Origin: Bacillus thuringiensis
Lineage (GTDB): Bacteria; Bacillota; Bacilli; Bacillales; Bacillaceae_G
Direction of reading: 5' to 3'
Assembly: GCF_001182785.1 (NCBI RefSeq)
Contig: NZ_CP012099.1
Span: 4,524,501 to 4,588,500, forward strand
DNA length: 64,000 nucleotides
Shown in pieces: positions 22,364 through 31,265 of this stretch. The notes below the pieces were generated by a model. It did no database searches. It worked only from the letters and a program-made list of their open reading frames with translations, and was not told the origin of the DNA. The position numbers and the translations under genes were made by a program. How positions within the stretch are numbered: position 1 is the stretch's first letter; each line of letters begins with the position of its first letter.

Positions 22364-22561
22364 ATGGGGGAGCTTATGTCTAAAAAATTAGTAAAGCCTA
22401 TTTTAAATGGTATTTTATTTCTCGGCGTCTTTTTATTTGCTCATACATACTTAAAAAATGTTTCCTTCACACGTTATTTACTGGCCGTTATCCCAATGTT
22501 ACTCGTTGGTATATTTGGCATCGATCTTATTTTATCTATTTTAATTAAGAAAGAGGAATAA
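22364..22561 (+). CDS. Small two-helix membrane protein
   Basis: A 65-residue protein with a basic N-terminus (KKLVKP) and two hydrophobic segments (about 13-28 and 35-60), ending KKEE. The start may be ATG 22364 or ATG 22376 (MSKKL); a purine-rich stretch precedes the first and GGGGGAG sits too close to the second, so this is unresolved. Function is unknown. Confidence 0.6.
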   Translation: MGELMSKKLVKPILNGILFLGVFLFAHTYLKNVSFTRYLLAVIPMLLVGIFGIDLILSILIKKEE

Positions 22562-22660
22562 CAGTCGGGCATCTTATTTTCTATAAGATGTTCTTTTCAT
22601 TTCATAATCACCTTATGTTACAATGAAATTCGGCAGAAAACGAGAAAGGATTGAAACAAC

Positions 22661-23083
22661 ATGACAAACGAAAAAGGTTTAGATAAAGGATACGAACTTG
22701 TTGCGAAAATGCATGAAGTATTCGGACATCCTGTGACAAATACTCCAACCAAATTAGCTGAAGAGCGCGCAAAAATTCGTGCGAGTTTTATGCAAGAAGA
22801 GCTAGAAGAATTTCTAGAAGCAACAACTGTTGAAGATCAATACGATGCACTGATTGACCTTATTTACTTTGCATTCGGAACGTTTACAGAAATGGGCGTA
22901 CGTCCAGATAAAGGATTCGAAATTGTAAATAATGCAAACATGGCAAAATTATTCCCTGATGGAAAACCTCGCTTCCGTGAAGGTGATGGCAAAATTCTAA
23001 AACCAGAAGGCTGGCAAGCACCTGAGCCGCAACTTCGTGCTGAGATTGAACGTCAGCGCCAAGAAGCTGAAAAAAACTGCTAG
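22661..23083 (+). CDS. MazG-like nucleotide pyrophosphohydrolase
   Basis: A 140-residue all-alpha NTP-PPase superfamily protein. The metal-binding pattern is visible: FMQEELEEFLEA (EExxE) at about 48-59 and DQYDALIDLIYFAFG (ExxD-like, DALIDL) at about 66-80. Members hydrolyse nucleoside triphosphates to monophosphates and are often mislabelled as HAD or phosphoribosyl-ATP hydrolases. The C-terminal tail is charged (RAEIERQRQEAEK). It stands alone with its own terminator. Confidence 0.78.
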   Translation: MTNEKGLDKGYELVAKMHEVFGHPVTNTPTKLAEERAKIRASFMQEELEEFLEATTVEDQYDALIDLIYFAFGTFTEMGVRPDKGFEIVNNANMAKLFPDGKPRFREGDGKILKPEGWQAPEPQLRAEIERQRQEAEKNC

Positions 23084-23104
23084 GATTTCCTAGCAGTTTT
23101 TTAT
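23072..23104. terminator. Terminator after the MazG-like gene
   Basis: AAAACTGCTAGGA/TCCTAGCAGTTTT with a T-run; it contains the stop codon of the plus-strand gene and can act on both strands. Confidence 0.85.
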
Positions 23105-23127
23105 TATGTCTTTTTCTCTGCAACTCA

Positions 23128-24018
23128 TTAATGACCCACGTGTCCCGCGTGTCCTGCTGCTCCACCAATGCTAGCCGCTCCTGCTGCTGCTCCTGCTCCC
23201 ATTCCACCTGTCCAAGGAGAAGATTGTTGCTGTTGTTGATATTGCTGATATTGTTGGTGTTGATGTTGCTGGTGTTGTTGGCCTTGATGACCATGTTGAC
23301 CTTGATGACCGTGAACACCTTGATGATGGTGTTGGCCTTGATGACCGTGTTGGCCTTGATGATGATGGTATCCATGATGACCATGTTGACCTTGATGATG
23401 GTGATGCCCTTGGTGCGTTTGATAAAGAACAGCCTGTGGATGTATATGCTGGTGTCCGTGGTGATGTACTTGTTGTTGATGACCATGTTGGCCTTGGTGA
23501 TGATGGTGTCCATGATGGCCGTGTTGACCTTGATGGTGGTGGTGTCCATGTTGGCCGTGTTGACCTTGATGGTGGTGATGTCCATGATGACCGTGTTGGC
23601 CTTGATGATGGTGATGCACGTGGTGACCGTGAACACCTTGCGGATAACCACCTACTCCGCCTGCTACAACACCTACTCCTGGTACCGGAAATCCTGTCTG
23701 CACTCCTCCAACAAAAGAAGGAAATGTAGTTGGTACTCCTACTGGAATTCCTGTCTGTACGCCAGCTACTGATGTCGGAAATCCGCCTGTTACTGTAGGC
23801 ATTCCAGCCCCTGATGTCGAAAAACCTCCCATTAATGTAGGCATTCCAGTTTGCATGCCAGCTACCGATGTTGGAAATCCTCCTGCTACTCCACCCATCC
23901 AGCTCGGAATTCCACCGTACCCTTGTTGGCCAGCCCCTCCCATTAACATCATTTGTGTATAACTGTCCGATTCGCCCCCGAAGAAGCCATGTGGTGCATT
24001 ATTGTCCATCCCTTTCAT
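23128..24018 (-). CDS. Histidine-rich repeat protein, probable spore coat protein
   Basis: A 296-residue low-complexity protein. Residues 1-125 are Gly/Val/Phe/Pro-rich with repeats such as GGFPTSVAGMQTGMP. Residues ~130-265 contain repeats of the type HHHHQGQHGHHG, about one third histidine, and a Gln-rich stretch precedes the C-terminal GGMGAGAAAGAASIGGAAG tail. No signal peptide is present. Such proteins in bacilli are usually spore coat or exosporium components, and metal binding is plausible. ATG 24018 has GAGGTGAAAGG before it; the in-frame GTG at 24027 lies inside that sequence. Confidence 0.75.
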   Translation of the reverse strand: MKGMDNNAPHGFFGGESDSYTQMMLMGGAGQQGYGGIPSWMGGVAGGFPTSVAGMQTGMPTLMGGFSTSGAGMPTVTGGFPTSVAGVQTGIPVGVPTTFPSFVGGVQTGFPVPGVGVVAGGVGGYPQGVHGHHVHHHHQGQHGHHGHHHHQGQHGQHGHHHHQGQHGHHGHHHHQGQHGHQQQVHHHGHQHIHPQAVLYQTHQGHHHHQGQHGHHGYHHHQGQHGHQGQHHHQGVHGHQGQHGHQGQQHQQHQHQQYQQYQQQQQSSPWTGGMGAGAAAGAASIGGAAGHAGHVGH

Positions 24019-24176
24019 TCCTTTCACCTCTTCTACTCAATTTAGCCTACCTTTTTTATCATATTTCCTATAGAAGAATAGGTGTTTGTCTGTATTGGAA
24101 TTCCGCTCTTTTATTTGTAGGTAGTGGAATAATTGAAAACTTAGACTAAGGTGATCCTAAGATTATTTTCTACACA

Positions 24177-24212
24177 AAAAAAGCTCAGAGTATAAATACT
24201 CTGAGCTTTTTT
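24177..24212 (-). terminator. Terminator after leuS
   Basis: AAAAGCTCAGAGTAT/ATACTCTGAGCTTTT with a 2-base centre and T-runs. Confidence 0.9.
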
Positions 24213-24219
24213 GAATGAA

Positions 24220-26628
24220 TTAGTTTGCAACAACGTTAACAAGTTTTCCAGGAACTACAATTACTTTACGAACCGTTTTTCCTTCGATTTGGTCTTGAAT
24301 TGCTTCAAGTGCAAGTTGCTCCATTTCTTCTTTTGATGCGTCTTTACTCATTGTTAGTTTCGCGCGAACTTTGCCCATAATTTGAACAACGATTTCAACT
24401 TCATCTTCTACAAGTTTAGACTCATCAAATGTTGGCCAGCTTGCATATGTGATTGTTTCATTGTATCCAAGTTTGCTCCATAGCTCTTCCCCGATGTGAG
24501 GTGCAACTGGTGCAATCATTTTTACGAAACCTTCTACATATTCTTTCGGAAGTGTTTCAGCTTTGTATGCATCGTTGATGAATACCATCATTTGAGAAAT
24601 CGCTGTGTTGAAGCGAAGCTCTGCATAGTCTTCTGTCACTTTCTTCACTGTTTGGTGGTAAGCTTTTTCAAGTTCTTTATTTGGTGCATCAGTAATTTTC
24701 TCACTTAATTCACCGCTATCTTGAATGAATAGACGCCATACGCGGTCTAGGAAACGACGAGCTCCATCAAGACCATTTTCAGACCAAGCGATCGAAGCAT
24801 CTAATGGTCCCATGAACATTTCGTATAGACGAAGTGTATCTGCACCGTGGCTTGCTACGATATCATCAGGGTTTACAACGTTACCTTTTGATTTACTCAT
24901 TTTCTCGTTGTTTTCACCTAGAATCATACCTTGGTTGAATAATTGTTGGAACGGCTCTTTCGTTGGAACTACACCGATATCGTATAATACTTTATGCCAG
25001 AAACGAGCATATAGTAAGTGAAGTACGGCATGCTCCGCCCCGCCGATATAAATATCAACTGGAAGCCATTGTTTTACCTTTTCAGGATCTACAAGTGCTT
25101 CGCTATTGTTTGGATCGATGTAACGTAGGTAATACCAGCAGCTACCAGCCCATTGTGGCATTGTATTCGTTTCACGACGACCTTTTTTACCAGTTTCAGG
25201 ATCAACAACATTTACCCACTCGTCAATGTTAGCAAGTGGTGATTCACCTGTACCTGAAGGACGGATGTTTTCTGTTTTCGGAAGAACTAATGGTAATTCT
25301 TCTTCTTTCACAGCTGTCATTGTGCCATCTTCCCAGTGAATTACTGGAATTGGCTCACCCCAGTAACGTTGACGGCTAAATAACCAGTCACGTAGACGGT
25401 ACGTTACTTTTTGATTTCCTGCGCTCGTTACTTCAAGCCATTCAATCATTTTTGCGATTGCTTCTTCTTTATTTAAACCATCAAGGAATGCTGAGTTTAC
25501 GTGTGCACCATCACCTGTGTACACTTCTTTCGTAATGTCTCCGCCTTTTACAACTTCCTTCATTGAAAGATTGAATACTGATGCGAATTCATAGTCACGC
25601 TCATCGTGAGCTGGAACTGCCATTACAGCACCTGTTCCGTAAGTTGCAAGAACATAGTCAGCGATCCAGATTGGTAATTTCTCACCGTTTACTGGGTTAA
25701 CTGCGTAAGCACCAGTGAATACACCAGTTTTCTCTTTCGCAAGTTCTGTACGCTCTAGGTCACTCTTCATTTTTACAGCGTTAATGTAAGCTTCTACCGC
25801 TTCTTTTTGTTCTGCTGTTGTAATTTCTGCAACAAGTGCATGTTCCGGAGCAAGTACACAGTATGTTGCACCGAATAATGTATCAGGGCGCGTTGTGAAA
25901 ACTGTGAATTTCTCGTCTGTACCGTCGATATTGAAGTGCACTTCTGCACCTTCAGAACGACCGATCCAGTTACGTTGCATATCTTTTAAGCTTTCTGGCC
26001 AATCAAGCTCATCTAGATCTTCTAATAGACGATCTCCGTAAGCTGTAATTTTTAACATCCACTGTCTCATCGGACGACGCTCAACTGGATGTCCGCCGCG
26101 CTCACTCTTACCGTCAATGATTTCTTCGTTTGCAAGTACTGTACCAAGCGCTGGGCACCAGTTTACAGGTACTTCATCAACGTAAGCTAAACCTTTTTCA
26201 AATAGTTTTAGGAAGATCCATTGTGTCCACTTGTAGTAGTTTGGATCTGTTGTATTTACTTCACGATCCCAATCATAAGAGAAGCCTAATGCTTTAATTT
26301 GATTACGGAACGTATTAATATTAATCTCTGTAAATTCTGCCGGACTGTTTCCAGTATCAAGTGCATATTGCTCTGCTGGAAGACCGAATGCATCCCATCC
26401 CATTGGATGAAGAACGTTATATCCTTGCATACGCTTCATACGAGATAAAATATCTGTCGCTGTATAACCTTCTGGATGTCCTACGTGTAGGCCTGCACCT
26501 GATGGATATGGGAACATATCTAGTGCATAAAATTTTGGTTTTTCTGTCTCATCTGGCGTACGGAATGTTTTATTCTCTTCCCAGTACCCTTGCCACTTCT
26601 TCTCAATATCTTGATGATTAAAGCTCAT
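24220..26628 (-). CDS. leuS: Leucyl-tRNA synthetase
   Basis: Class I aminoacyl-tRNA synthetase, 802 residues. HIGH-type motif is [16 protein letters not shown] near residue 40; the KMSKS motif [16 protein letters not shown] is near residue 575; the CP1 editing domain lies between ([14 protein letters not shown] near 250). Zinc and leucine-specific segments and the C-terminal domain ([11 protein letters not shown]) are complete. Expression is governed by the tRNA-Leu-sensing T-box leader upstream. Confidence 0.98.
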   Translation of the reverse strand: MSFNHQDIEKKWQGYWEENKTFRTPDETEKPKFYALDMFPYPSGAGLHVGHPEGYTATDILSRMKRMQGYNVLHPMGWDAFGLPAEQYALDTGNSPAEFTEININTFRNQIKALGFSYDWDREVNTTDPNYYKWTQWIFLKLFEKGLAYVDEVPVNWCPALGTVLANEEIIDGKSERGGHPVERRPMRQWMLKITAYGDRLLEDLDELDWPESLKDMQRNWIGRSEGAEVHFNIDGTDEKFTVFTTRPDTLFGATYCVLAPEHALVAEITTAEQKEAVEAYINAVKMKSDLERTELAKEKTGVFTGAYAVNPVNGEKLPIWIADYVLATYGTGAVMAVPAHDERDYEFASVFNLSMKEVVKGGDITKEVYTGDGAHVNSAFLDGLNKEEAIAKMIEWLEVTSAGNQKVTYRLRDWLFSRQRYWGEPIPVIHWEDGTMTAVKEEELPLVLPKTENIRPSGTGESPLANIDEWVNVVDPETGKKGRRETNTMPQWAGSCWYYLRYIDPNNSEALVDPEKVKQWLPVDIYIGGAEHAVLHLLYARFWHKVLYDIGVVPTKEPFQQLFNQGMILGENNEKMSKSKGNVVNPDDIVASHGADTLRLYEMFMGPLDASIAWSENGLDGARRFLDRVWRLFIQDSGELSEKITDAPNKELEKAYHQTVKKVTEDYAELRFNTAISQMMVFINDAYKAETLPKEYVEGFVKMIAPVAPHIGEELWSKLGYNETITYASWPTFDESKLVEDEVEIVVQIMGKVRAKLTMSKDASKEEMEQLALEAIQDQIEGKTVRKVIVVPGKLVNVVAN

Positions 26629-26669
26629 GAGATACCCTCCTTGAAATTCTATTTATTTTCACCGCCCAA

Positions 26670-26910
26670 AATACAAAAAACCTCTCATCCCTAGAAAGGG
26701 ACGAGAGGTTATAGATTCCCGCGGTACCACCCTAAATTAATGTAAAAATATACATTCGCTTAGATCCGTAACGTGGATTAACGGCAATTGCTACTATTAG
26801 TTTCACAACTGCAACTCAAAGGCGAGTTCATAACGAAACGTGGATTGACTTGCACCGACCGTCAACTCTCTAAACCAGCTTCTATTACTACTACTCCTTC
26901 TCACTGTTAT
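26670..26910 (-). promoter_or_regulatory. T-box leader, leucine-specific
   Basis: On the minus strand: stem I with the AGAGAGTTG and GGTGCAAG distal-loop signatures (26874-26846 region), a specifier loop with GAACTCG, whose CTC (26826-26824) is a leucine codon, the T-box sequence GGGTGGTACCGCGGGAA (26731-26716), and a terminator (AACCTCTC...GAGAGGTT, 26710-26679) with a T-run. Uncharged tRNA-Leu would stabilise the antiterminator and allow leuS transcription. Confidence 0.93.
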
Positions 26911-26979
26911 TACACATATAAGTTAAGTGAACTATCCTTCAATTAGTATCTCTTAAGAGCTTACTTAAAGCGAGGACTT

Positions 26980-27032
26980 CTCGGTTAATCGTTACTCTTA
27001 ATAACTAACGAGTTCATATTAAGACAGCCGAG
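26980..27032 (-). other. Extra three-helix folded element in the leuS leader
   Basis: Upstream of the T-box stem I the transcript can form CTCGG/CCGAG, TTAAT/ATTAA and CGTTA/TAACG stacked helices with one-sided bulges. The string ATGAACTCG in it recurs in the T-box specifier loop. Its role is unknown. Confidence 0.45.
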
Positions 27033-27070
27033 CTATCTCCCTTGTTCTAAAGGTTGTTTTATTTAAATAT

Positions 27071-27100
27071 ATTCTAAAACATGTGAACATGTTCCGTCAA
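27071..27100 (-). promoter_or_regulatory. Promoter candidate for leuS with an internal inverted repeat
   Basis: TTGACG (27100-27095), 18 bases, TAGAAT (27076-27071) on the minus strand. The spacer holds the inverted repeat AACATGT-TC-ACATGTT (27079-27094). Confidence 0.5.
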
Positions 27101-27101
27101 A

Positions 27102-28295
27102 CTAAACTGCAATTTTTTCTTCAACTGTTTCTTCTACTTTTACTCGTTTATCATAAATACTCGTTGCTATAAGCGCTACTACAAGCATTACCATGATTGC
27201 TATAAACAATACTTCCATATTGTATAAATCAACAATCGCTCCGCCAACGACCGGCCCGAACATTTTCCCTACAGTCGCCGCACTATTTACAACACCTTGA
27301 TAAAAACCTAGTTTATCTTTTGGCGCAAGTATATTTGCAATCGTCGGCACCGCTGGCCATACAAATAACTCACCAATTGTTAATGTTACCATCGCAATGA
27401 GAAACATCGTAAATTGCTGCGCTTGACTTAACACAATGAATGACGCCGCAAAAATGAAGATTCCAATCATAATTTGCTGTTTTAAAGAACGCTTCATCCA
27501 GCGAATTAGCATACTAACAAGTGGCTGCGCACAAACAATCATCGCTCCGTTTATCGTCCATAATAAACTATAGTGACGAAGGCTAATATTCAATTCTTGC
27601 ATATGTGTTGCAATCGCTCCTTGCCACTGTACGTATGTAACCCAGCATAAAGCATATGCTACACATACGATAAGAAGTGCTTTGAATCCAGGTGTAAGTG
27701 ACCAACCTTTTTTCGTCTCAACTTCTTTTTGCACTCCTGGCTCTTTCTTGTCTTCCATACCACGGAATCCAATAAAAGCAATTAAGAAGAAAACAAAGTA
27801 TAAAATAAAGTTCGCTAAGAAAATATAATCAAAACGATATGAAGCAACTAAACCACCACACGCTGTTCCAATCGCAATACCAACGTTTTGTCCAACGTAC
27901 ATCGCATTAAACGCTCGTCTTCCGCCCTCTGGCCAAACCGTACCAACCATCGCATACATCGATGGGAAGACCATCCCAGAACCGAAGCCGATTAACGCTA
28001 GCCACACAACATATAACGGCCAACCGTGGAAGAACACAAGACCTAAAATCGATACGAGTGTAATGACAATCCCTACTAAAATTGATTTATAACCGCCCCA
28101 TTTATCAAATAAAACACCGCCGAGCAAGTTTCCGATTACACCAGTAAGCGAGTTGATCATTAGTACCATCCCGGCCACAGATAAAGATTTTCCTAGGTGA
28201 TCATGCAAATAAATTGTATTAAAAGGCCATAAAAAAGAAGCACCCGTGACATTAATAATCATCCCAGCTACTAATAGCCATACTTTCCTTGGCAT
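27102..28295 (-). CDS. MFS transporter
   Basis: A 397-residue, 12-helix major facilitator of the DHA1-like kind. It begins MPRKVWLLVAGM, with motif A-like GGVLFDKWGGYKS near residue 70, and ends in a short charged tail (VKVEETVEEKIAV). The substrate is not evident. The start is set at ATG 28295 because AGGAGGGG lies seven bases upstream; the longer frame starting at 28370 would add a non-conserved polar stretch. No terminator separates it from the leuS promoter region. Confidence 0.85.
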   Translation of the reverse strand: MPRKVWLLVAGMIINVTGASFLWPFNTIYLHDHLGKSLSVAGMVLMINSLTGVIGNLLGGVLFDKWGGYKSILVGIVITLVSILGLVFFHGWPLYVVWLALIGFGSGMVFPSMYAMVGTVWPEGGRRAFNAMYVGQNVGIAIGTACGGLVASYRFDYIFLANFILYFVFFLIAFIGFRGMEDKKEPGVQKEVETKKGWSLTPGFKALLIVCVAYALCWVTYVQWQGAIATHMQELNISLRHYSLLWTINGAMIVCAQPLVSMLIRWMKRSLKQQIMIGIFIFAASFIVLSQAQQFTMFLIAMVTLTIGELFVWPAVPTIANILAPKDKLGFYQGVVNSAATVGKMFGPVVGGAIVDLYNMEVLFIAIMVMLVVALIATSIYDKRVKVEETVEEKIAV

Positions 28296-28399
28296 AGATT
28301 CCCCTCCTATTCTATTTTTTTCGTTCATATATAACAGTAAAATTGTAGTCGTTTTTAAATAGGAAGGCAACTGATTAATAGTTGATGAAATTCAGATAA

Positions 28400-28531
28400 T
28401 GGTTTATCGGTAAATGAAATTATATTTATCCCTGCTTGAAAATATATCAGCGATTTTTCAATTATATCGACCACAACTTGAAATATATCAGCGATTTTCT
28501 AAATATATCGACTTACCGACAAAAAACGACA
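28400..28531. repeat. Dispersed intergenic repeat, copy A (two units)
   Basis: Two units with the core ATATATCAGCGATTT followed by ATATCGAC (about 28441-28471 and 28481-28531), preceded by GGTAAATGAAATTATAT-like sequence and ending CGACAAAAAACGACA. Related sequence occurs at about 34.02, 37.52 and 51.80 kb. Confidence 0.6.
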
Positions 28532-28544
28532 TCCGTAACAATAT

Positions 28545-28591
28545 AGAAATAAGGGAGACTGCATAAAGTTCATGCAGTCTCCCTTATTTCT
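28545..28591 (-). terminator. Strong hairpin terminator after khtU
   Basis: A perfect 20-bp stem (AGAAATAAGGGAGACTGCAT and complement) with a 7-base loop, one base after the khtU stop codon. The T-run is broken (TTATTTCT). Confidence 0.8.
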
Positions 28592-28592
28592 A

Positions 28593-29816
28593 CTATCCAA
28601 CTTCTTTTTCTCTCTTCGCACTTTCTTTAGCGCTCCATTTAAATATTTTATCTAATAAGGAATATATTCTCCCAGATTCTTTCGTTAACAAAGGTCCTAA
28701 CGATGCCAATATTAAAACATACAAAGCTGAGAACGGTTTAATCGTTGCCATTAAGCCGCCCGCAATTCCAATATTAGCGACGATAATGGAAAATTCTCCG
28801 CGTGATACAAGTGTTAAACCGATATTTGTAGAAGCCTTATGTGATAACCCGGCTTTACGTCCCGCAACCATTCCAGCAGTAAAATTACCGATAAGAGTAA
28901 TGAAAACTGCTCCTAATGCCAACCACACTGCTCCTCCAAGCGAAAATGGGTCTATACTTAAACCGAAGCTGAAAAAGAATATAGCTCCAAAGAAATCACG
29001 AAACGGAACAACGAGCTGTTCAATTCGATCACTATGCTCTGTTTCAGAAAAGACGAGCCCTAATAATAATGCTCCAATCGCCTCTGCAACATGAATCGTT
29101 TCTGAAAATCCTGCTACGAAGAACAAAATAGCGAATATTACGATAATAAATATTTCATTGGATGAAATATCTAACATTTTATTTAAAAATCGTGTAGCTT
29201 TTCTAGCAACTACAAAGAATAGTAACATATATCCTACTGCAATTAAAATGGATGTAAGAGCACCTACAAATGACGTTGCCCCTCCGAGTACTAATCCTGA
29301 AACGACTGATAAATATACCGCTAAAAAGATATCGTCAAACATAATGATTCCTAAAATTAGCTCCGTCTCTTTATTACCAGATCTTCTTAAATCAACAATT
29401 ACTTTCGCAACAATTGCACTCGATGAAATTGTTATGATCCCAGCAATAATTAATGTTTCTAATAAGGGGAAACCCATTATATATCCGTAAAGTAAACCTA
29501 ATATAAAATTAAGCGATATATGAACAGTTCCCCCAAAAGCAATTGATTTTCCTGATTTAATTAATTTTTTAATTGAGAATTCTAAGCCTAAATAGAATAA
29601 GAGGAATATAACGCCAACACGGCCGAGGAAGGAAATAACTTCTCCGCTTTCAATAAATCTTAAATCGATAAGCCCTAAATCTGGGGCATGAGGCCCCACT
29701 AGCATACCGAGTATAATGAGAAACGGAATAATCGAGAACTTTAACTTTGCAGCGAGAATAGCTGCAAAAGCGACTAATACTAACGCAGTTCCAACTTCAA
29801 AGATTAAAGTATCCAT
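28593..29816 (-). CDS. khtU: K+/H+ antiporter subunit KhtU (CPA2 family)
   Basis: A 407-residue CPA2 cation/proton antiporter with 12-13 helices; KhtU of B. subtilis (408 residues) exports K+ or ammonium in exchange for protons. Family segments GMLVGPHAPDLGLI, ISSSAIVAKVI and GALLLGLVFSETE are visible. A full RCK domain is absent from the protein; regulation comes from the separate KhtT subunit encoded three bases upstream. Together they form a complete khtTU pair. Confidence 0.9.
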   Translation of the reverse strand: MDTLIFEVGTALVLVAFAAILAAKLKFSIIPFLIILGMLVGPHAPDLGLIDLRFIESGEVISFLGRVGVIFLLFYLGLEFSIKKLIKSGKSIAFGGTVHISLNFILGLLYGYIMGFPLLETLIIAGIITISSSAIVAKVIVDLRRSGNKETELILGIIMFDDIFLAVYLSVVSGLVLGGATSFVGALTSILIAVGYMLLFFVVARKATRFLNKMLDISSNEIFIIVIFAILFFVAGFSETIHVAEAIGALLLGLVFSETEHSDRIEQLVVPFRDFFGAIFFFSFGLSIDPFSLGGAVWLALGAVFITLIGNFTAGMVAGRKAGLSHKASTNIGLTLVSRGEFSIIVANIGIAGGLMATIKPFSALYVLILASLGPLLTKESGRIYSLLDKIFKWSAKESAKREKEVG

Positions 29817-29819
29817 CGA

Positions 29820-30317
29820 TTATGAATCCCCTCCTACTGAAAGCAACTCATTAATAATTCTTTTTACTTCATGTCTTTCGCCTGATAATACAAGCATATC
29901 GCCAGCTTCAATGATAGAATCTGGGCCTGGATTAAAGAACTTCTTCATATTCTTTTTCAAAATGGCAATGATTGTTACATTATATGTGTTTCGGACATGT
30001 AAACTACCAATTGTTTTTTGTACGACTGGTGCATTATTTTCCACCTTAAACCACTCTATTGATAATCCTTCAAAAGCCATTTCAATCGTATCTAAAGCTT
30101 GTGGTCTATATACCATTCCGCCCAATATAGCTGCAATTTGTCTCGCTTCGGAATCACGAAGAGAGACGCTTGAAATACTCTCCTCATGATCCGCATCAAA
30201 ATGGTACATTTCTCTTCGGCCATCATCATGAATAACGATAACCATCTTTTCATTACCTTTTGTAATCACTTCAAACTTACATCCAATACCCGGCAGTTCA
30301 CTCTCTCTAATATTCAT
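29820..30317 (-). CDS. khtT: K+/H+ antiporter regulatory subunit KhtT
   Basis: A 165-residue cytoplasmic protein whose C-terminal half is a TrkA-C (RCK_C) domain (GSLHVRNTYNVTIIAI ... AGDMLVLSGERHEV). The N-terminal part, MNIRESELPGIGCKFEV and IHDDGRREMYHF, is nearly the same as B. subtilis KhtT, and the length is identical. It binds c-di-AMP in that species and controls KhtU, encoded immediately downstream. Confidence 0.93.
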   Translation of the reverse strand: MNIRESELPGIGCKFEVITKGNEKMVIVIHDDGRREMYHFDADHEESISSVSLRDSEARQIAAILGGMVYRPQALDTIEMAFEGLSIEWFKVENNAPVVQKTIGSLHVRNTYNVTIIAILKKNMKKFFNPGPDSIIEAGDMLVLSGERHEVKRIINELLSVGGDS

Positions 30318-30350
30318 ATTTTCCGCCCCCTAATTTTTTAGTTACGGCTT

Positions 30351-30917
30351 TTATAAATCGACATCAATCTCCGTTTTAAAGGTTTCATCTTTTGAGATAC
30401 CTAAATACTTTAACGTCTCTGATGGAGTCGCGTGATGAAAATGTTTTTGCAATAGCGCAATCGCTATCCCTCTTTTGTATGCATGAAATCCAAACGTTTT
30501 TCGCATTGAATTCGTTCCGATTTTACCAACAACTCCAACTGCTTCTGCAGCATTATGAATTACACGATACGCTTGTTGGCGCGTAATTGAATTTGGCGTT
30601 TTATTAGATTGAAATACGTAATTTTCTCTTTTAACGCCAATAGATTGTACGTAATCTAAAAGCGCTTCTTTTACTTTTGTATTTAAATAAATATCTTGTT
30701 TAAATTTTTCATCTTTCACAGGAAGAGTATAAAACTCTTTAACAGTCCCGTCTTCATGTAATACATCTTCAAATTTCATACTAAGTAGCTCTGTAATTTT
30801 TAATCCTGTGTTAATTCCAATAACAAATAAAAGATAATCTCGCTGGGAGTGCTCTTTTAAATATTTTTTCATAGCCTCAATTTGGTTTATATCTTTTAAT
30901 GCCTCTACAACTTCCAT
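30351..30917 (-). CDS. Tyrosine recombinase catalytic-domain protein (YoeC-like), divergent active site
   Basis: A 188-residue protein that contains only the catalytic domain of phage-integrase-type recombinases. The fold is clear (INTGLKITELLSMKFEDV, then SITRQQAYRVIHNAA, then SMRKTFGFHAY). However, the first catalytic arginine is Lys40 (TGLK in place of TGLR) and the HxxR histidine is Asn136. Arg139, His161/162 and the tyrosine (LKYLG, Tyr171) remain. No N-terminal core-binding domain and no adjacent mobile element or att site are visible, so it is probably a resident gene of altered function. Confidence 0.78.
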   Translation of the reverse strand: MEVVEALKDINQIEAMKKYLKEHSQRDYLLFVIGINTGLKITELLSMKFEDVLHEDGTVKEFYTLPVKDEKFKQDIYLNTKVKEALLDYVQSIGVKRENYVFQSNKTPNSITRQQAYRVIHNAAEAVGVVGKIGTNSMRKTFGFHAYKRGIAIALLQKHFHHATPSETLKYLGISKDETFKTEIDVDL

Positions 30918-31236
30918 ACATGTATTCTCCTCATCTTATGAACGGTAATTTTCTCATCATGTTGTCCATTTTACCTTATCATGCTATGAGATTTCCATGT
31001 ATTATCCATTATTTTCACAATATACTTTTGTGATCCAAGCAGTTTTCAATTTGGAAATTTACAATTGTACAAATACGTTGTGGTTAGAAAAGAAATAGGG
31101 GATAAAAGTTCAGCTTCTTTCTATAGATTGGATTCCTCCTTTCCTTATCCAGCTGCTTCTACTTTTATATTACGTTACTTATTTACATTATATTATACAT
31201 TTCAGTAACATTAAAGTGTTTTTTCTGAAAATAATA
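30918..31236. other. Gene-free stretch
   Basis: AT-rich intergenic DNA between the ABC transporter terminator and the recombinase-like gene. Apart from the promoter area expected for the minus-strand gene, I see no ORF with a start signal and no stable structure. Confidence 0.4.
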
Positions 31237-31265
31237 AAAACCGAGCGATTTCGCTCGGTTTTTTA
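31236..31265 (-). terminator. Terminator after the BceB-like gene
   Basis: AAAAACCGAGCGA/TCGCTCGGTTTTT with a T-run on the minus strand. Confidence 0.9.

Noticed and set aside
23131..23772. Plus-strand ORF opposite the histidine-rich gene
   Set aside because: It is the antisense of His/Gln/Gly repeats, giving Met/Leu/Val repeats, with no start signal.
28786..30189. Several plus-strand ORFs opposite khtU and khtT
   Set aside because: They are shadows of well-recognised genes on the minus strand.
30351..30917. Integrated prophage or genomic island at the recombinase-like gene
   Set aside because: No phage genes, att repeats or tRNA gene flank it, and its active site is altered.
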